From assembly GCA_028551475.1 (NCBI GenBank), contig CM052355.1, positions 23,153,580 through 23,217,579 on the forward strand: DNA of 64,000 bases. The letters run 5' to 3'. This document shows positions 37,414 to 47,745 of the stretch, piece after piece. The notes below the pieces were generated by a model. The model did not search any database. It saw nothing but the letters and a program-made list of their open reading frames with translations, and was not told the DNA's origin. Every line of letters starts with the position of its first letter. The stretch's first letter is position 1. The DNA is from Casuarina equisetifolia. Lineage: Eukaryota > Streptophyta > Magnoliopsida > Fagales > Casuarinaceae. Made by a program: the position numbers and the translations under genes.

Positions 37414-38907
37414 TGATGCGGATGCACTTAAGGCCCAATATCATGAGTTCCAACATCAAAGTATTGAAAGTCCACAACATAATCTAGTGAGTGCAAGCAA
37501 GCCAAGGTTGAAGTAGTCCAAGAATATTCTCTAGCATCTCTACAGTCCTTAATATAGGGAGTTTCCTAAGTAGTTGTTGAGTCCTTAATTTCATAGGTTT
37601 AATTTATTGTTTGAGAATATTTCCTTTTATTTGGATTTCCTTAATTGTCTAGGTTCCTGATTATCTGGGTTTCCATACTTGTCAAATCTCTGCTTTGTTT
37701 AGGAGTCCCTTATTTGTCAGAATCCATATTTGTTAAGACTTCCTTAATTTTAGGAATTCTTGATTTGTCAGGATTCTTCTAGAACTAGGTTTTAAGGATT
37801 CCTGATTTACCAGGTTCCTTCTAGGATTAGGTTTAGCTGCCTATTTAAAGGGAGCATTGTTTCAATTGTAAGCAGAGTTGTTTTCCAAATAATAGAAACC
37901 CAAAAGTTGTGTGATCAACTTTTGCATCCTTTATCCAATTCTTGCCAAGGATTGGTGGTGGTCCTTGACTAATGGTGTTGCCTTTACGTCTTGGAGTTTA
38001 TTGGCATCTATCTTTTTTTGTTTTTGTTCTTCATATTTTCATTTTTTCCTCCCTTCTTCCCTACCAAACACTCACTTTTCCCATAAAAAGAACTTAAAAC
38101 ACCAAAAAAAAAAAATTTTAGTTATTTTCTTAACTCAAGCTCACTCAAGCCCACCATAACATTTGCATCAAGTGATGCGGATGCACTTAAGGCCCAATAT
38201 CATGAGTTCCGACATCAAAGTATTGAAAGTCCAAAACATAATCCAATGAGTGCAAGCAGGCCAAGAATATTCTCTAGCATCTCTACAATCCTTAATATAG
38301 AAAGTTTCCTAAGTAGTTGTTGAGTTCTTAATTTCATAGTTTTAATTTATTGTTTGAGAATATTTTCTTTTATTTGGTTTTCCTTAATTATCTAGGTTCT
38401 TAATTATCTAGGTTTCCATACTTGTCAGATCTCTAATTTGTTTAGAAGTCCCTTATTTGTCAGAATCCATATTTGTTAAGACCTCCTTAATTTTAGGAAT
38501 TCTTGATTTGTCAGGATTCTTCTAGAAATAGGTTTTAAGGATTCCTGATTTACTAAGTTCCTTCTAGGATTAGGTTTAGCTGCCTATTTAAAGGGAGCAT
38601 TGTTTCAATTGTAAGCAGAGTTGTTTTCCAAATAATAGAAACCCCAAAGTTGTGTGATCAACTTTTACATCCTTTATTCAATTCTTGCCAGGGATTGGTG
38701 GTGGTCCTTGACTAGTGGCATTGCCTTTACATCTCAGAGATTATTGGCATCTATCTTTTGTTTTTGTTCTTCATATTTTCATTTTTCCTTCCTTCCTCCC
38801 TACCAAACATTCACTTTTCCCACAAAAAAACCCAAAACACCAAAAAAATGATTTTTAGTTATTTTCTCAACCCAAGCTTGCTCAAGCCCACCATAACGTT
38901 CGTAGCA
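37414..38907 (+). repeat. Two head-to-tail LTRs of element D separated by AG
   Basis: The first LTR (37414-38170) ends GCATCA. It is followed by AG and then by a second complete LTR starting TGATGCGG at 38173. The AG is the same dinucleotide that separates the LTR end from the primer-binding site in this family (38908-38909). The first LTR has a proper host TSD on its left, so the pair integrated or arose within one insertion. Confidence 0.7.
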
Positions 38908-39676
38908 AGTGGTATCAGAGCCTAGGTTATTCTTATGAGTGAGCTCTCCTCAAGATGTTTAATTTGAGTTGCAATTTTTCGTCACATTATCATGGCCATT
39001 CTTCACCAATTCCACCATGAGATTGGTGGTGGTCCTTGACTAGTGGCATTGCCTTTACATCTCAGAGATTATTGGCATCTATCTTTTGTTTTTGTTCTTC
39101 ATATTTTCATTTTTCCTTCCTTCCTCCCTACCAAACACTCACTTTTCCCACAAAAAAACCCAAAACACCAAAAAAATGATTTTTAGTTATTTTCTCAACC
39201 CAAGCTTGCTCAAGCCCACCATAACGTTCGTAGCAAGTGGTATCAGAGCCTAGGTTATTCTTATGAGTGAGCTCTCCTCAAGATGTTTAATTTGAGTTGC
39301 AATTTTTCGTCACATTATCATGGCCATTCTTCACCAATTCCACCATGGGATTGGTGGTGGTCCTTGACTAGTGGCATTGCCTTTACATCTCAGAGATTAT
39401 TGGCATCTATCTTTTGTTTTTGTTCTTCATATTTTCATTTTTCCTTCCTTCCTCCCTACCAAACACTCACTTTTCCCACAAAAAAACCCAAAACACCAAA
39501 AAAATGATTTTTAGTTATTTTCTCAACCCAAGCTTGCTCAAGCCCACCATAACGTTCGTAGCAAGTGGTATCAGAGCCTAGGTTATTCTTATGAATGAGC
39601 TTTCCTCAAGATGTTTAATTTGAGTTGCAATTTTTCGTCGCATTATCATGGCCATTCTTCACCAATTCCACCATGG
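38693..39676 (+). repeat. 328-bp triplication across LTR end, primer-binding site and gag start
   Basis: Units at 38693-39020, 39021-39348 and 39349-39676 are about 98-99 per cent alike. Each holds the last 215 bp of the LTR, an AG, the TGGTATCAGAGCC primer-binding site (38910, 39238, 39566), and the first gag codons MFNLSCNFSSHYHGHSSP. Only the third unit continues into gag. The junctions fall at a short GGGA/GATTGG match. Confidence 0.85.
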
Positions 39677-40048
39677 GAAGTTGGAAACCAAATGTTATTG
39701 CTTGAGTTAGGCGAGGTAAAGGAGCAACTTTCTAACGTCGTCAAGAAGTTGCAAGCCTTTTGCCAAGGCAACCAAGATGAAAGAAAGCAGAGGAGGAAGA
39801 GGCTAGATGATGATAGCTTATGTGTCAAGATCCCAAAATTTAAAAGTACTCTTGATCCTAATGATTTTATTGATTGGCTATGTCATATTGAAGGGGTGTT
39901 TGAGTTCCAAGCATATGATGATAAAAAGAAATATAAGGTTGTTGTTTGTCATCTCAAAGAATTTGCTTCTTTGTGGTAGGAGAATATTAAGAAACAAAGA
40001 GAACGAGATGGAAAAGAAAAGATCCATTCATGGGAGAAATTGAAAAAG
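39611..40048 (+). pseudogene. Gag of element D, N-terminal part (interrupted by F)
   Basis: The frame opens MFNLSC and has a coil-rich stretch, then a Retrotrans_gag-type capsid: KIPKFKSTLDPNDFIDWL, then VFEFQAYDDKKKYK, then KEFASLW (39820-39979). One in-frame TAG stop (39977-39979) replaces the codon after Trp. The frame then runs open to 40048 as ...WEKLKK, where F inserted; its continuation is at 46123. The type of capsid and the Met-tRNA primer-binding site point to the chromovirus side of Ty3/Gypsy. Confidence 0.7.
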
Positions 40049-41307
40049 TGATAACTCTATTTTTATATAGTTATTTTACCTATTTTTTAGGTAATAAATA
40101 ATACAATGCTTATGAGAAAATATTTGAACTCCTCTTATTTATTTGAATTTGTCTTGTTTTTGTAGCACAAGGAGGTAAGGAGAAAAGGGATGAACATGAA
40201 GAACCTGATGGTTATTGTGTGGTAAAATTGTAATATCAAGATTAAGAGAGTCAAGATGGGCTTGGGCTTTGGATGATTGTTATTAGATTTTTTATTGTTG
40301 TTGGGTTTTCTAAATAAATAGAAAACCCAGTCATGTTAGGAATTCAAGTCTCAATTAATTTAGGAGTTCAAAACCCAATTGTTTTAGGTCTCTAAAACCC
40401 AATTCTACTAGGATAGGAGATAGGTCTAAACCTAAACCCTATTTAAGAGAAGAGAAGAGGCAAAAGAAGAGAAGAGGAGGGAATTGAGCACAACTCAAGA
40501 GAGAGGCCAAGAATTCAAGCTTTTCTTGAAGAGAAGACAAAAAGGGTGACAGACTTCTTGTTCTTGGATTCAAGATGCCTTCTTTATTTCTTATTACCAT
40601 TCTTCCTTATTATTTCTTTATGTTTTAGTTTATTTTTGTTAGAGCTATGATGTAACCTAATTATGATGGTATGAATCTTATGATTATTATGTTTTGCAAG
40701 ATATTTTATTTATGTGAAGTTACATATTACGGAGTTTAATGCTTTTAGGTGATTAGCTACCACTTAGATGAGTTGATTTGTATGTTAAAGACCGACAGGA
40801 AATAGCATGCAGTTGCTTCTTGTAATATGTAACCATAGATTAAATATGGATAGACATATACCATATTGTTTGTGTGGCTTTCGATGTAAACTGAGAATAT
40901 TCATAGATCCTAATGCATTTGGTTTGTTTCAATTCACATATAGAGATATAGTGAATTAATGAACTAAGTAGGTTTGCTATATCTAGACATAGGATAGTAA
41001 ATAAATTAGGAAATTCCGCCATCACATAGATATTATCTCTTTTGCAAGCATAAATAATCAATATTAGTACCTAGTAATTATGGTGAAGTCATATGCTCTA
41101 ACATATTTCTTTTATTAAGTTTTCTTAGACTTTGTTAGTTAATCTATCATCCATCAATTTGGTTTGCTAGATAAATTCTAGGAGTTATTCACTGTTAGTA
41201 ATTAGTTGGTCTAGTAATCACCAATCTCTGTGGGACGATATCTTTCTTATCATTATATTACTTGTTCGACATGTTCACTTGCATATAAAATTCACCGAAC
41301 AAGTTTT

Positions 41308-41325
41308 TGGCGCCGTTGTCGGGGA
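41308..41325 (+). promoter_or_regulatory. Primer-binding site (Asp tRNA) of element F
   Basis: TGGCGCCGTTGTCGGGGA begins six bases after the 5' LTR. It complements the 3' end of plant Asp tRNA with one mismatch (T for C at the twelfth base). Confidence 0.75.
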
Positions 41326-41629
41326 TTGGTTGTTTTACTGCTAATTAATATTAATACTGAATAATTTCTAGGTTTAATCTAGCTTTTATTTTCTTTTAAG
41401 AAAAAATTGTTTTTTTATTATTCTTGAAAAAAAAATCTTTTCTTTTAATTCTTGAAAAACAAAAAAATCTTTTCTTTTAATTCTTAAAAAAAATCGTTTT
41501 TCTTAAGTTGTCAAAAAGAAAAGGAAAAAAAAATCATTTTTGTTTTATTTTTATTTTGCTTCATTATTTTTATTTTGAAAAAAAAAATTTCCTTGTTAAG
41601 TTGTTATTGTGAAAGATTAAGTAACAAGG

Positions 41630-43277
41630 ATGGAAATATATGATGGTACATATAGACTTTTAAAAGACTATGTTACACCAACATTTTGGAATGCTACATC
41701 AAACATTAGGCTTGCAAATCAGGCAAGTAACTTTGAGATCAAGCCAGCACTCATCCAGATGCTTCAAAACTCTGTGCAATATAGTGGGCTACCAAATGAG
41801 GATCCAAAAGCTCACATTGAAGCATTCCTTGAATTTTGTGACATGATTGGAGATCATGGAGTTACAAAGGATGTTATCAGGTTAAGGCTATTTCCATTTT
41901 CTCTTAGAGATACAACTAAAAATTGGTTCTTTTCTCTTTCTGCAGGATTGATTACTACATGGGATGATTTGGCTCATAAATTTCTTAGTAAGTTCTTTCC
42001 TTTGGCGAAATCTGTAAAAATGCAAAATGATATTACTACTTTTATGCAGATGGACAATGAATCAGTGTATGAAGCTTGAGAAAGATTCAAGGAACTTATG
42101 AGGAAATGTCCAGATCATGGACTACCCATTTGGTTACAAGTACAAACTTTTTATGATGGGTGTAGTACAAATCTTTGTTTTGTAATTGATACAGCTGCAG
42201 GAGGGGATTTGCACAAGTAAAACTGCAGAAGAGGAGTATAACCTTTTGGAGGAAATGTCATCCAATAGCTATCAATGGTCTACTAAGAGGCTACCAATGC
42301 ATCAAGCAAGTGGAGTCCATGAAGTAGATATCTTCACCATAATGTCTACACAATTAGAAGTGCTCAATGAGAAGATAGACAACCTAAATACTCCAGTTGT
42401 GAGACATCAAAGTAGATCATATGAATTTTGTGGTGGAGCACATGAGAGCACAGAATGTCAAGTAGGTAACCCTAATGCTCATTATAATGATTATGCTAAT
42501 TTTGTTGAAATTCCTAGCAGGTCACAAAATGATTATTACTCAAATACGTACAATCTGGGATGGCACAACCATCAAACTTTTTCATGGAGTAACCCAAGTG
42601 AGATGAGACTGCAACCAACATTTTGGCAAACAGAAGAGGTGAAACCTAACTACGAGAACATGATTAATGAGCTAGCCAGCACCACACAGAACTTTACAGA
42701 GAGGATTGAAGCAAGATTTCAGAATCAAGAAGCGAGTTTTCAGAGACAAGAAGCTTCAATCTGAAAATTAGAGGTGCAGATGAGTCAGCTCATTAGTATG
42801 ATCTCAGAGAATCAGGAGGGTCCTTTGCCTAGTGATATAGAGAAAAGTCTTGAAGATACCATAGAGGCAATAACCTCAACATGTGGCAAGCAAGTAGAAG
42901 AAGTTGATGTTGACAAGGAGAGTCTCAAAGATAATGATAAAGATGTCAGCATACAACTTGAGGAGGCACCTAGGAGCAACCTTGTTCCAGAAAATCCTAT
43001 GTCCTTTATGCCTCCAACTCCATCTCCCCAAAGATTCCAGCAACACGTAAAAGATAAGCAGTTTTTGGAATCCCTTTATATATCTTTAAAATTGCACATT
43101 AACATTTCTTTTGTAGGTGTTCCAGTTCAAATATCTAGTTGTGCAAAATTGTTGAACGAGATACTGGAGAACAAAAGGAAGTTAGAAGTATATGAGACAG
43201 TTGTACTTATTGAAGAATGCTCAACAATCAAACGACACATGCTGTCTCCTAAACTATTGGAGTTTCATCCTCCTTGA
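41630..43277 (+). pseudogene. Athila-type gag of element F, lightly broken
   Basis: The capsid (41630-42079) has NFEIKPALIQMLQ, then LPNEDPKAHIEAFLEFCD, then IRLRLFPFSLRDTTKNW, all typical of Athila gag. A TGA replaces the Trp codon at 42077-42079. A frameshift near 42186 leads to a second frame (to 42764) with a degenerate zinc knuckle (Y-x2-C-x4-H-x4-C, near 42420-42460) and the NTYNLGWHNH-type motif. A further TGA at 42762-42764 precedes a third stretch (42774-43277) that includes the region before protease (KRKLEVYETVVLIEECS). Protease proper and all of RT/RNase H/integrase are missing. Few breaks suggest recent loss of coding ability, or supply in trans. Confidence 0.75.
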
Positions 43278-44864
43278 GCAACAGGTGGAGGATAGTTTGG
43301 CTGAAAACTATAAAGCAAGCGCTTCTTGGAAGGCAACCCAAGTATTTTGTTAGCAGTTTGGTTAGAAGTTTTGTCACCACCATCTCTTCAAAGCTTTACG
43401 TGGATATGACCTACAATCAAGGGAGTTTTCTCATTCCTATTCCTTCATTATTATTGCTTTCTTTTGTTTTTGCATTGAGGACAATGCTTCATTCAAGTTT
43501 GGGGGTAGGGAAAGAACCTTTGTGCTAAATTTGATTGAAATTTTTTTTATGTCATGATTACATCCCATGTTGTGAATTCTTGGTGATTCTTTGGAAGATA
43601 TAGATTTTGTTTAAACCTACAATTGTGGTGTGAGTTAAGTGTGATTTTGACTATGTTGATCCACCTATTAAGCACTAAAAGTCCTTCATTTTTGAAATTG
43701 TGTGTATTTCTAAAGAATATTCATGTGAAGTATGTGATTTTCTTATATCTCACCTGAATCTTAGAATTTGTTTGATTTTCTCTTGAGGCGAAATCCTAAG
43801 CTGCATCTAATTGAGAAAATGATTTAGGCGATTCTTTGGATCGTTTGAGCCTTTCAAGCCAACCTTATTTATTTATCACCAGTCACCCTGTTGAGCCTTG
43901 ATTCATATCCATTTTTTTTGTTTAACACCCACATATATATACCCTTGAGCCTTTGACAAATTATCTTTTTGTCCTACACCCTTGAACATATTGATTTTTA
44001 GGATATAAGTCTATTTGAGTGAAGAGAAGTCGAGGGGAAGGATGTTATATGGGAAGGATGTTGATTGCAATGATTATGTAGCATAATATGTTGCTTTTGT
44101 GAATGCAAAAAAAAAAAAGCAACATCTATCCAAGAATGGAATTCTCTTATTGCTTATTGTCAAATTCAAGCCACTAAAGGTTCGATAATTGACTTTTGCA
44201 TAGTAGTTGGATGTCATCAACAAGATAAGATTATAATGGTTACATTTCTAGTCCTACTACTTGCTTTATGATTGCAAGCATGATTGTGACTTTTGTGAGT
44301 GTCAAAATCCAAGTGAAATCAAGTATTTTTGAGAAAAAAATAAATGAGAGAAATGGTGATAGAAAGATCATTTGCGAAAAAAAAAAGAGAAAGCAAAGAA
44401 AGGAAGTGACAAAAGCTCAAATTAGATCATGAAAGCAATGTGTTCATGGGTGAATTTAGCCTAAATGACTTTCATCTTACCCCTAGCCCAGCCTTACATT
44501 ACAAGCTTATAAAAGTCTTATTGATTTTTGATTAGATGATTGGCTTACATTAGTGGAGAGAGGAATGAAAAGCAAACCTATGAGGTTTGGTTAAAGATTT
44601 TGAGAGATTGCATATTAATGTGAATTTATTTGGAGTGCATATAGTTGAAAAGATGAGGACTCACACACACACACACGCGGTCAACATAGTTAAGAGTCTA
44701 TTTTATCTTATGAAACAATTGTGGTGTTTGGATGAAAGCTATATTTTTCTTTGAATTGTTAAGTTGAGCAATTATGGGAGAATATCATGAAGGGGTTTTA
44801 TCTAAAACATATATTGTTTATTGCCTTTGCTAGAGGACTAGCAAAATGTTAAGTTTGGGGGTAT
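43278..44864 (+). mobile_element. 3' non-coding region of element F
   Basis: Sequence after gag matches the tail region of Athila-type elements (for example LAENYKASASWKA in one frame near 43305). It includes a purine-rich CAAGTTTGGGGGTAGGG at 43493-43509 and a second G-rich tract just before the 3' LTR. A short (CA)n tract lies at 44650-44676. No gene is seen in about 1.3 kb. Confidence 0.55.
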
Positions 44865-46122
44865 TGATAACTCTATTTTTATAGAGTTATTTTACCTATT
44901 TTTTAGGTAATAAATAATACAATGCTTATGAGAAAATATTTGAACTCCTCTTATTTATTTGAATTTGTCTTGTTTTTGTAGCACAAGGAGGTAAGGAGAA
45001 AAAGGATGAACATGAAGAACCTGATGCTTATTGTGTGGCAAAATTATAATATCAAGATTAAGAGAGTCAAGATGGGCTTGGGCTTTGGATGATTGTTATT
45101 AGATTTTTTATTGTTGTTGGGTTTTCTAAATAAATAGAAAACCCAGTCATGTTAGGAATTCAAGTCTCAATTAGTTTAGGAGTTCAAAACCCAATTGTTT
45201 TAGGTCTCTAAAACCTAATTCTACTAGGATAGGAGATAGGTCTAAACCTAAACCCTATTTAAGAGAAGAGAAGAGGCAAAAGAAGAGAAGAGGAGGAAAT
45301 TGAGCACAACTCAAGAGAGAGGCCAAGAATTCAAGGTTTTCTTGAAGAGAAGACAAAAAGGGTGACAGACTTCTTGTTCTTGGATTCAAGATGCCTTCTT
45401 TATTTCTTATTACCATTCTTCCTTATTATTTCTTTATGTTTTAGTTTATTTTTGTTAGAGCTATGATGTAACCTAATTATGATGGTATGCATCTTATGAT
45501 TATTATGTTTTGCAAGATATTTTATTTATGTGAAGTTACATATTACGGAGTTTAATGCTTTTAGGTGATTAGCTACCACTTAGATGAGTTGATTTGTATG
45601 TTAAAGACCGACAGGAAATAGCATGCAGTTGCTTCTTGTAATATGTAACCATAGATTAAATATGGATAGACATATACCATATTGTTTGTGTGGCTTTCGA
45701 TGTAAACTGAGAATATTCATAGATCCTAATGCATTTGGTTTGTTTCAATTCACATATAGAGATATAGTGAATTAATGAACTAAGTAGGTTTGCTATATCT
45801 AGACATAGGATAGTAAATAAATTAGGAAATTCTGCCATCACATAGATATTATCTCTTTTGCAAGCATAAATAATCAATATTAGTACCTAGTAATTATGGT
45901 GAAGTCATATGCTCTAACATATTTCTTTTATTAAGTTTTCTTAGACTTTGTTAGTTAATCTATCATCCATCAATTTGGTTTGCTAGATAAATTCTAGGAG
46001 TTATTCACTGTTAGTAATTAGTTGGTCTAGTAATCACCAATCTCTGTGGGACGATATCTTTCTTATCATTATATTACTTGTTCGACATGTTCACTTGCAT
46101 ATAGAATTCACCGAACAAAAAG

Positions 46123-47058
46123 TTACTTAAAAGACGCTTCTTGCCCAAAGATGTCAAGCAAGACCAGGTAGACGTGTGCAAGATGAATAGATGCCAAAGC
46201 CAAGACCCACGATGCAACCAAAAGAAATATTCCAGGTACCAACTACAAAACAACTACAATTATTGTAAGGAAGACTATGATATGTGGATAGAAAAGTGGT
46301 ATGGGAGAGAAGCTTCATTGAAGAAAGCCATAGAAGTTGTTCAAGTAGAAGAAACAAAGTCAACAGAAGTAGAACCAAAAGATTTGGATCTACCAAAGTT
46401 AGTGGTGTTGGCAGAGAAAGATGAGGACCTAGAAAGTTTGAATCTTTTGGAAATTGAGGCTCCAACAACTATGAATGCAAATCTAAAGTGCTTGGATCCT
46501 CCAAAGCAAGATATGCCGCCTAAAAAGGAAATAGATCCAAGAAGTTTAGATTTACCAAAGCATGAGATATTACCAAACAAGGCAAAGGAAGAAATTTTGT
46601 TAGAAAAAACACAAGGTTTCATCCAAGACTTGAAGAATTCAAAGGCACTAAGCATGAACAATGGTTTCCTTTATGGATTTGTATTGTCAAATCATGAGAA
46701 GACGACATGTCAACAACAATTACCAAGACTCTTCAATGCTATTGATGAAGGTGCTACTACAACATTCCATAACTTCAACTACTTGTTTGGATCATATTGT
46801 TGCTTAGGTTGTAAACTTCCATCCAAGCAACATGGTAGTTTGCCATTGATTTATGAACCAACACACTTAGGTAGGCCGCCAGAGCTAAAGCTTGATTTGT
46901 GTGCACAAACTTGGACTATGGATCCATGGAGCAATAAAGCCCAAAGCAGCAATCAAGATTTGAGGACAAATCTTTGTCAAGAAGGGGAGATTGATGAGGA
47001 TGCACTTAAGGCCCAATATCATGAGTTCCAACATCAAAGTATTGAAAGTCCAACATAA
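46123..47058 (+). CDS. Gag of element D, C-terminal part with an acidic/proline-rich extension
   Basis: This continues the capsid frame interrupted by F: the duplicated AAAAG then LLKRRFLPKDVKQD. It stays open for about 310 codons. After the capsid come a basic Gln/Asn/Tyr-rich stretch, repeated DLPK/LDPPK/SLDLPKHEI-type segments, a Cys-containing block (SYCCLGCKLP), and a C-terminus with NQDLRTNLCQEGEID. The last 67 bases lie inside the 3' LTR (from 46992). No protease or RT follows. The long open frame is notable in an otherwise decayed region. Its role beyond structural gag is unknown to me. Confidence 0.55.
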   Translation, partial: LLKRRFLPKDVKQDQVDVCKMNRCQSQDPRCNQKKYSRYQLQNNYNYCKEDYDMWIEKWYGREASLKKAIEVVQVEETKSTEVEPKDLDLPKLVVLAEKDEDLESLNLLEIEAPTTMNANLKCLDPPKQDMPPKKEIDPRSLDLPKHEILPNKAKEEILLEKTQGFIQDLKNSKALSMNNGFLYGFVLSNHEKTTCQQQLPRLFNAIDEGATTTFHNFNYLFGSYCCLGCKLPSKQHGSLPLIYEPTHLGRPPELKLDLCAQTWTMDPWSNKAQSSNQDLRTNLCQEGEIDEDALKAQYHEFQHQSIESPT

Positions 47059-47745
47059 TCCAGTGAGTGCAAGCAAGCCAAGGTTGAAGCAGTCTAAGAA
47101 TATTCTCTAGCATCTCTTCAGTCCTTAATATAAGGAGTTTCCTAAGTAGTTGTTGAGTCCTTAATTTCATAGGTTTAATTTATTGTTTAAGAATATTTCC
47201 TTTTATTTGGTTTTCCTTAGTTGTCTAGGTTCCTGATTATCTGGATTTCCATACTTGTCAAATCTCTGATTTGTTTAGGAGTCCCTTATTTGTCAGAATC
47301 CATATTTGTTAAGACTTCCTTAATTTTAGGAATTCTTGATTTGTCAGGATTCTTATAGAACTAGGTTTTAAGGATTCCTGATTTGCTAGGTTCCTTCTAG
47401 GATTAGGTTTAGCTGCCTATTTAAAGGGAGCATTGTTTCAATTGTAAGCATAGTTGTTTTCTAGATAATGGAAACTCCAAAGTTGTGTGATCAACTTTTA
47501 CATCCTTTATCCAACTCTTGCCAGGGATTGGTGGTGGTCCTTGACTAGTAACGTTGCCTTTACGTCTTGGAGATTAATGGCATCTATCTTTTGTTTTTAT
47601 TCTTCATATTTTCATTTTTCCTCATTTCCTCCCTACCAAACACTGACTTTTCCCACAAAAAAACCCAAAACACCAAAAAAATGATTTTTGGTTATTTTCT
47701 CAACCCGAGCTCGCTTAAGCCCGCCATAAGATTCGCATCATTGGG

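Larger units (their letters stand above)
40049..46117 (+). mobile_element. Gag-only Athila-lineage retrotransposon F with perfect TSD AAAAG
   Basis: Two 1253-bp LTRs (40049-41301 and 44865-46117, TGATAACTC...CCGAACA) are nearly identical. AAAAG flanks both sides (40044-40048 and 46118-46122), and removing the element restores the D gag frame. The primer-binding site TGGCGCCGTTGTCGGGGA (41308-41325) fits Asp tRNA with one mismatch, as in Athila/Tat elements. A polypurine-type AGTTTGGGGGTAT precedes the 3' LTR. The interior has gag and the Athila 3' region but no RT, RNase H or integrase, so it is non-autonomous. It is the youngest layer of the nest. Confidence 0.85.
37414..47740 (+). mobile_element. 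Gag-only LTR retrotransposon D, inserted in A and hosting F
   Basis: Three LTR copies belong to it: 37414-38170, 38173-38907 and 46992-47740 (about 735-757 bp, TGATG...CATCA or TAGCA). The flanks TTAGG (37409-37413) and TTGGG (47741-47745) are a TSD with one mismatch, and the host frame continues across it. TGGTATCAGAGCC (Met-tRNA) primer-binding sites follow the second LTR, and a purine-rich AAGAAGGGGAGA precedes the third. The interior codes for gag and a Lys/Glu/Pro-rich extension only; no pol is present. Without F the element is about 4.25 kb. Confidence 0.75.

Noticed and set aside
40840..41061. Repeated 73-residue minus-strand frame, also at 45656-45877
   Set aside because: The two identical frames are simply the same part of the two LTRs of element F.
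44650..44676. (CA)n tract as a regulatory element
   Set aside because: A short microsatellite within the non-coding tail of element F, with nothing else to support a role.
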